Made by a program: the position numbers and the translations under genes. Source: JBGOTP01 sp041476545 (GTDB lineage Bacteria; Acidobacteriota; Vicinamibacteria; Vicinamibacterales; CAVVIG01). From it: a DNA stretch of 10,571 nt. The DNA is taken from positions 1 to 10,571 of the forward strand of contig JBGOTP010000169.1 in assembly GCA_041476545.1 (NCBI GenBank), given 5' to 3'. The notes beneath the pieces are model-generated. The model had not been told where the DNA came from. It did no database searches and worked only from the letters and a program-made list of their open reading frames with translations. Of this stretch, positions 6,492-10,571 are shown piece by piece (the first letter of the stretch is position 1; each line of letters begins with the position of its first letter).

Positions 6492-7381
6492 GCGGGCTCG
6501 CCTCCCTCGTAGAACTCGAGGAAGGCCTCCTCGAGTCGTGCCGGCTCGATCGTCAGGTCGACAATCGGTGCGCCAACGATCGCGGCGAGGAACGGCCGGA
6601 CGTCGCCCTCGACGTGACACGTCAAGCGCCCGTCGACAATCTCGACGCCGGACACACCCGGCACGTCATCCAGCCGTGGCGCGGCCCCCTGCAGGCGCAT
6701 CTCGACGTTCCGCTTGCGCCGCGCCAGGAGTTGCGCCATGGCCTCGAGCGCGACCAGCCGCCCCTGCCGGATGATCGCGACGCGGTCGCAGACGCGCTCC
6801 ACCTCGGACAGCACGTGCGAGGAGAAGAAGATGGTCCGGCCTTCGGCCTTGAGCTGGTCGAGGAGGTCGTAGAAGGCGCGCTGCATCAGCGGGTCGAGCC
6901 CTTCGGTCGGCTCGTCGAGGATCGCGAGTTCCGGATCGTGCTGCAGCGCCTGGACGATCCCGACTTTCTGCCGCATACCCCGCGAGTAGTCCCGGACAAG
7001 GCGTCGAAGCGTTCGGTCAGACAGTTCCAGTCGTTCGCACAACTGCGCGCGACGGACGGGCGGCCGACCGCTCAGCTCGGCGAGATAGTCGAGCAGGCGC
7101 TCCCCCGTGAGCGAGTCGTAGAGCGCGATCCCGCCGGGCAAATACCCGATCCGGCGGCGGATGGCGACGCTCTCGCGGACGCTGTCGAAGCCGAGCACGC
7201 GACCCTCGCCCGAGGTTGGGTGCAGAAAGCCGAGCAGCAGACGGATCATCGTGCTTTTGCCGGCGCCGTTCGGCCCCAGAAAGCCGAAGATCTCGCCTTC
7301 GTGAACGTCGATGTCGAGTGATTCGAGGGCCCGGATCGGCCCGTAGTGTTTCGTCAAACCGGTCGTGGCAATCGCGGGCAC
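6488..7381 (-). CDS. ABC transporter ATP-binding protein
   Basis: This is 297 residues. Motifs: Walker A GPNGAGKST (36-44), Q-loop region GYLPGG (79-84, Gly where Gln or Glu is common), signature YSRGMRQK (132-139, in place of LSGGQ, usual for the NatA/CcmA-like exporter class), Walker B LAILDEP (152-158), D-loop GLDP (161-164) and switch His189 (SSHVLSEVE). About 85 residues after the nucleotide-binding domain form the C-terminal extension typical of ABC-2 exporter ATPases. It supplies ATP-driven force to the permease encoded immediately downstream (4-nt overlap). The start is GTG at 7381, the only usable start because a stop lies five codons upstream in the same frame. It has no recognisable Shine-Dalgarno (the preceding bases are GTTTCCCC), so it may be leaderless or poorly initiated. 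A 9-bp tandem repeat begins 19 nt upstream of the start. Confidence 0.93.
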   Translation of the reverse strand: MPAIATTGLTKHYGPIRALESLDIDVHEGEIFGFLGPNGAGKSTMIRLLLGFLHPTSGEGRVLGFDSVRESVAIRRRIGYLPGGIALYDSLTGERLLDYLAELSGRPPVRRAQLCERLELSDRTLRRLVRDYSRGMRQKVGIVQALQHDPELAILDEPTEGLDPLMQRAFYDLLDQLKAEGRTIFFSSHVLSEVERVCDRVAIIRQGRLVALEAMAQLLARRKRNVEMRLQGAAPRLDDVPGVSGVEIVDGRLTCHVEGDVRPFLAAIVGAPIVDLTIEPARLEEAFLEFYEGGEPA

Positions 7382-7399
7382 GGGGAAACGGTATCACGA

Positions 7400-7440
7400 G
7401 GTTCACGGGGTTCACGGGGTTCACGGGGTTCACGGGGTTC
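7400..7440. repeat. 9-bp tandem repeat, 4 full copies plus 5 nt (unit GGTTCACGG)
   Basis: Perfect head-to-tail copies occur at 7400-7408, 7409-7417, 7418-7426 and 7427-7435, then GGTTC at 7436-7440. It lies between the divergent ABC operon (start 7381) and FecR operon (start 7481), where both promoters should be. A weak plus-strand promoter can be drawn with TTCACG (7429-7434) inside the last copy and GATAAC (7453-7458) 18 nt on, each matching 4 of 6 consensus bases; this is speculative. There are no spacers between units, so it is not a CRISPR. Copy-number change would shift promoter spacing or the number of binding sites. Confidence 0.9.
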
Positions 7441-7480
7441 GCCATCTCAGCCGATAACTAAGGTCAGGGACCGTCGACAC

Positions 7481-7936
7481 ATGATGACTTCTTCCCGCTT
7501 GTGCGCTGGCATGCTCACCCTGGCACTCGTGGGTTCAACACCCGTGGGGGCCGAGCAACCGGCTGCCGCGGGACGCGTCAAGGTGGCGGCCGGCTCGGCC
7601 TTCATTCTGCGTGGCGGTGCGCCGCTCCCCGCCCAGGCAGGACAGGTCGTCTTCGAGTCCGACGGCCTTCGCACTGGCGCCGACGGCAGCATCGGCGTGA
7701 CGTTGAAGGACGACACCCGCGTGTCCATTGGTCCGAACAGCGAAGTGCGCCTCGAGCGCTTTCTCTACTCCCCGGCCGACGGCGGCCTCGCACTCGTACT
7801 CAAATTTGTCCGCGGGGTAGCGGCCTACGTGTCGGGCCGCATTGCGAAGCTCGCGCCCGACGCGATTCGCCTTGAAACGCCGGCGGCCATCGTGGGCGTG
7901 CGGGGCACGAGTCTGGCCATCCGCGTGGAGCCCTGA
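7481..7936 (+). CDS. FecR domain-containing exported protein
   Basis: This is 151 residues from the first of two adjacent ATGs; upstream in-frame codons only read the tandem repeat and are not a signal peptide. A partial Shine-Dalgarno (AGGGA) lies 10 nt upstream. Residues 1-24 are a Sec signal (SSR, hydrophobic core, then PVGA before EQP). The mature part is a compact FecR domain: GRVKVAAGSAFILRGG (31-46), DGLRTGADGSIGVTLKDDTR (61-80), VSIGPNSEVRLERFLYSP (81-98), then LETPAAIVGVRGTSLAI (131-147). This pattern (VGVRGT with a preceding TP) marks FecR-domain proteins outside iron signalling as well. There is no anti-sigma helix or transmembrane segment, so it is probably periplasmic. Its stop is 11 nt before the OmpA lipoprotein gene, in an operon with a CHASE2 receptor. 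It may be a periplasmic partner of that receptor (inference). Confidence 0.92.
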   Translation: MMTSSRLCAGMLTLALVGSTPVGAEQPAAAGRVKVAAGSAFILRGGAPLPAQAGQVVFESDGLRTGADGSIGVTLKDDTRVSIGPNSEVRLERFLYSPADGGLALVLKFVRGVAAYVSGRIAKLAPDAIRLETPAAIVGVRGTSLAIRVEP

Positions 7937-7941
7937 GGAGG
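7936..7941 (+). promoter_or_regulatory. Ribosome binding site (AGGAGG) of the OmpA-family lipoprotein gene
   Basis: AGGAGG overlaps the FecR stop codon by its first base. Two adjacent GTG codons follow: 7945 (3 nt spacing) and 7948 (6 nt spacing). Spacing favours 7948, though one extra Val codon would change nothing functional. Confidence 0.65.
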
Positions 7942-7947
7942 AACGTG

Positions 7948-8586
7948 GTGCGACGACCGCAACCGATCGCGCTTGTCCTTTCCGGGCTCGTCACCGCCGG
8001 GGCCATGGCCTGTGTCCCGAAACATACGTCCAGCCCCATGCGTTCCGGTCAGTCGATGGTCGTGTTGCTGTCCGACGCCGACACCGGTCTCACCGGACAC
8101 GCGAGTGTCACGAACGGATCCGGATCCGTCGACCTGGCGGCCGATCGCGATGCGACCGTCGCCACGGCCAGGCGCCGGCCCGGCGCCGTCATTACGCTGG
8201 ACGAGGCCGACGTGACGCGGATCTTCGGCGGGGCGCTGTCGGCGCTGCCGCCGCCGCTCGGACATTTCACGCTGTTCTTCCGGTTCGACTCCGACGAACT
8301 CACTGACGAGTCGCGCGCCCTGTTGCGGGACGTCGTGAACGCGGTCCGCGATCGCGCCGCCCCAGACGTCGCGATCGTCGGTCACACCGACACGGTGGGC
8401 ACGCCACCCGCGAACTTCCAACTGGGGCTGAAGCGATCGACGGCCGTCCGCAATCTGCTCGTGGCGGCGGGACTCGCGCCATCGCTGGTCGAGGTGACGT
8501 CACACGGCGAGGCCGATTTGCTCGTTCGGACACCGGACGAGACCGCCGAGCCGCGCAATCGCCGCGTTGAAATCTCCGTCAGATAG
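7948..8586 (+). CDS. OmpA-family peptidoglycan-associated lipoprotein
   Basis: This is 212 residues from GTG 7948 (7945 is the alternative). The N-terminus RRPQPIALVLSGLVTAGAMAC reads as a lipoprotein signal with Cys22 as the likely lipidated residue (AMAC). Residues 30-100 are a small region with no family I can name, ending DEADVTRIFGGALSALPP. Residues 106-212 are an OmpA C-terminal domain: FTLFFRFDSDELT, VAIVGHTDTVGT (141-152), NFQLGLKRSTAVRNLL, VTSHGEADLLV and EPRNRRVEISV. These include the Asp and Arg positions that bind the diaminopimelate of peptidoglycan. The protein probably tethers an outer- or inner-membrane lipid anchor to the cell wall. It sits 11 nt after the FecR gene and 10 nt before the CHASE2-HD-GYP gene, so all three are likely one transcript. 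A role in presenting an envelope signal to the receptor is inference. Confidence 0.93.
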   Translation: MRRPQPIALVLSGLVTAGAMACVPKHTSSPMRSGQSMVVLLSDADTGLTGHASVTNGSGSVDLAADRDATVATARRRPGAVITLDEADVTRIFGGALSALPPPLGHFTLFFRFDSDELTDESRALLRDVVNAVRDRAAPDVAIVGHTDTVGTPPANFQLGLKRSTAVRNLLVAAGLAPSLVEVTSHGEADLLVRTPDETAEPRNRRVEISVR

Positions 8587-8596
8587 ACCGCGCGCC

Positions 8597-10546
8597 ATGA
8601 GATCGACATCGCGGAACACCACGACCCGTCGTCGTCTCGTGTTCGTGAGCGGCGCCCTCCCCGTACTCCTTGCTGCCGTGCTCGCGGTGTATCGGCCCGC
8701 GTTCCTGACGCGGCTCGACGACTCGGTGTACGACACCCTGCTGCGGTCGATTCGGACGAAACCTCAGGGCGGCCGCGTGGTGATTGTCGACGTCGATGAG
8801 CGGAGCCTGTCGACGATCGGTCAATGGCCATGGCGGCGGGATGTGATCGGCCGGCTGATCACGCGGCTGCAGGAATCCGGCCCGTCGGTCATTGCGCTGG
8901 ACATGATCTTCGCCGAGCCCGATCGCAACGACGCGATCGAACGAGCGGGGCTGAGACCGCGCGCCACGCCGGACGACCTGCTGGCGGACACCCTTCGCCG
9001 GAGTCACGTCGTTCTCGGGTACGCGCTGACATTCGACGCGGCCGGGGGCGAGCCGCGTCCGTGCGTGCTGCACCCGGTCGGACTGGCCATCGTTCAATCC
9101 GGACAGCACACCAACGAATCGCCGTTCTTTCGCGCCACGGACGCGGTCTGCAGCCTGCCGATGCTGGCGCACGCGGCAGCCGCCTCTGGCTTCCTGAATG
9201 CCGTACCCGACTCCGATGGCATGCTCAGGCGGGTGCCCCTGCTCGTTGAGTTCGACGGCCGGGTGTATCCGGGACTCGCGCTCGCGGCCGTCGCGGCCGC
9301 GACCCAAGCGCACAGTATGGCCCTGCACATTTCGAACGTGAATGCCTCCGCCTTGACGATCGACAGCCAGGTCGTCCGGCTCGACGGCAAAAGCAATGCG
9401 TTGTTGCGCTACCGCGGCAGGAAGAACACGTTCCCCTACGTGTCCGCGGCGGATGTGTTGAGCGGCCAGCTGTCGCCGGCGACCCTGCGCGACAAGATTG
9501 TCTTCGTCGGCACGACCGCCCTCGGCACGCGGGAAGTGGTGGCGACGCCGCTCGACACGCGGTTTGCCGGCGTCGAAGTGCAGGCCACCGTCGCGGACAA
9601 CCTGCTGCAGCAGGACTTCATCAGCCGGTCACGGTTCAGCACGACGCTCGAAGGCCTGGGAGCCATCGTCCTGGGGCTCGCAGTCGCCGTGTTGGTCGCG
9701 AACGCCGGGCTCCTTGCCGGAGCGCTCGCAGGTACCGCCGGTGCGGCGGCCTTCTGGTCCGCGGCTGTCTGGCGCCTCTCCGCGGGCGGCGTGTACCTGT
9801 CGCCGCTCTCGCCCACGGTCGCGGTGACGGCCGCGCTCGCGCTGATGACCGTCGTGAAGTTCAGCGTCGAGCGCCAGAGAGCCGATCGCGCGGGCCACGA
9901 GAAAACCAACGTACAACGCCTGATGCTACAGACGCTCCTGTCGCTCACCGAGACACGAGACGCCGAAACCGGCCGGCATTCCCGCCGGACTCAACGCTAC
10001 ACCAGACTGCTGGCGGGACAGCTCTCGACGAATCCGGCATACGGCGACTATCTCACTCCGGACCGGATCGATCTGATGGCGAGCCTGGCGCCGCTCCACG
10101 ACATCGGCAAGGTCGGCATTCCCGATCACATCCTCAACAAACCTGGCGCGCTGACTCCGGACGAACTTGCCACGATGCGCACGCATCCTGTGCTTGGACG
10201 GGACGTCATTCTCAAGGCGGAGCAGGAAGCCGGAATCGAAGACGATGTGACGCTGGCGATGGCCAAGGACATCGCCTACACGCATCACGAGCGCTGGGAC
10301 GGGACGGGATATCCGCAGGGACTGCGCGGCACCGACATTCCGATCCCCGGCCGGGTGATGGCGGTCGTGGACGTGTACGACGCCACCACCACGAGGACGC
10401 TGTATCGTCCGTCGCTGTCACACGACGACGGCGTGAAGCTCATCGTCGCCGGCACGGGCACCCATTTCGATCCCGCCGTGGTAGCGGCGTTCGTCAGCAT
10501 CGCGCCGGTCGTGCAGGCGGTGTCACAGGAACGCGACGCTCATTGA
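8597..10546 (+). CDS. CHASE2 domain - HD-GYP membrane receptor (putative c-di-GMP phosphodiesterase)
   Basis: This is 649 residues from ATG 8597, 10 nt after the OmpA stop; an earlier TTG at 8567 would overlap that gene. Transmembrane helix 1 is at ~14-32. The periplasmic CHASE2 domain spans ~40-345, with RVVIVDVDERSLSTIGQWPW (60-79), VIALDMIFAEPD (98-109), GFLNAVPDSDGMLRRVPL (198-215), RDKIVFVGTTA (298-308) and FAGVEVQATVADNLL (323-337). Three more helices follow (~352-370, 372-393, 400-420), the usual CHASE2 topology. The HD-GYP domain at ~440-635 has ETGRHSRRTQ (457-466), LHDIGKVGIPDHILNKPG (500-517), MRTHPVLG (527-534), YTHHERWDGTGYP (561-573) and RVMAVVDVYDA (586-596). All metal-binding His/Asp positions and the GYP signature are present, so hydrolysis of cyclic di-GMP in the cytoplasm is expected. 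The TTTRTLYRP part deviates slightly from the usual LTS.RPYR. CHASE2 receptors often end in cyclases or kinases; here the output is HD-GYP. Confidence 0.95.
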   Translation: MRSTSRNTTTRRRLVFVSGALPVLLAAVLAVYRPAFLTRLDDSVYDTLLRSIRTKPQGGRVVIVDVDERSLSTIGQWPWRRDVIGRLITRLQESGPSVIALDMIFAEPDRNDAIERAGLRPRATPDDLLADTLRRSHVVLGYALTFDAAGGEPRPCVLHPVGLAIVQSGQHTNESPFFRATDAVCSLPMLAHAAAASGFLNAVPDSDGMLRRVPLLVEFDGRVYPGLALAAVAAATQAHSMALHISNVNASALTIDSQVVRLDGKSNALLRYRGRKNTFPYVSAADVLSGQLSPATLRDKIVFVGTTALGTREVVATPLDTRFAGVEVQATVADNLLQQDFISRSRFSTTLEGLGAIVLGLAVAVLVANAGLLAGALAGTAGAAAFWSAAVWRLSAGGVYLSPLSPTVAVTAALALMTVVKFSVERQRADRAGHEKTNVQRLMLQTLLSLTETRDAETGRHSRRTQRYTRLLAGQLSTNPAYGDYLTPDRIDLMASLAPLHDIGKVGIPDHILNKPGALTPDELATMRTHPVLGRDVILKAEQEAGIEDDVTLAMAKDIAYTHHERWDGTGYPQGLRGTDIPIPGRVMAVVDVYDATTTRTLYRPSLSHDDGVKLIVAGTGTHFDPAVVAAFVSIAPVVQAVSQERDAH

Positions 10547-10571
10547 ATCTGGATTCACGACGTCACGCCCG

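Noticed and set aside
6492..6620. N-terminal extension of the ABC permease by 43 codons
   Set aside because: The extension is Arg-rich shadow of the ATPase gene; the ATGA overlap at 6488-6491 is the typical coupled start.
5601..7321. Long plus-strand open frames opposite the ABC permease and ATPase genes
   Set aside because: They are antisense to genes with complete Walker and membrane signatures, and their own translations are highly charged low-complexity sequence.
7400..7440. CRISPR array
   Set aside because: The units are 9 bp, contiguous and without spacers, and no cas gene is present.
8579..9328. Minus-strand frame of ~250 codons opposite the CHASE2 domain
   Set aside because: It is a shadow of the CHASE2-HD-GYP gene with no recognisable protein pattern.

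Overview
This window is GC-rich (roughly low-to-mid 60s percent by eye) and gene-dense. It uses GTG starts freely and carries several strong AGGAGG-type ribosome binding sites. The gene mix is an exported DUF4139 protein, an ADCK/AarF-like kinase, a secreted carboxypeptidase-regulatory-like domain, and a FecR / OmpA lipoprotein / CHASE2 set. This fits a Gram-negative, probably soil or sediment, chromosome such as Acidobacteriota (Vicinamibacteria-like). That assignment is inference; no rRNA or marker gene is present.

Layout. (1) 1-309, plus strand: the two ends of an APC-type amino-acid permease joined out of frame, with the middle of the gene missing (pseudogene or assembly collapse). (2) 320-1542, minus strand: a tight two-gene unit, a small secreted beta-fold protein (1213-1542) followed 2 nt later by an unrecognised single-pass membrane protein (320-1210). 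(3) 1543-2227: a long stretch with no convincing gene. (4) 2228-5429, minus strand: an ADCK-family kinase with an unusual export-type N-terminus, then a 692-residue exported DUF4139 protein 55 nt downstream. (5) 5430-5687: an intergenic region dominated by a large imperfect palindrome. (6) 5688-7381, minus strand: an ABC exporter, with ATPase and permease genes overlapping by 4 nt. (7) 7382-7480: a divergent promoter region containing a 9-bp tandem repeat. (8) 7481-10546, plus strand: a compact three-gene operon of FecR-domain protein, OmpA-family lipoprotein, and CHASE2-HD-GYP membrane receptor. The last 25 nt hold nothing identifiable.

The most coherent system is the plus-strand operon. Two envelope proteins (a periplasmic FecR domain and a peptidoglycan-binding OmpA lipoprotein) are co-transcribed with an inner-membrane receptor. 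Its CHASE2 domain faces the periplasm and its cytoplasmic output is a motif-complete HD-GYP phosphodiesterase, so the set looks like an envelope-to-cyclic-di-GMP sensor. The other point of note is the ADCK kinase. Its catalytic motifs are intact, but its first ~20 residues look like a lipoprotein/export signal where the family-specific KxGQ region should be.
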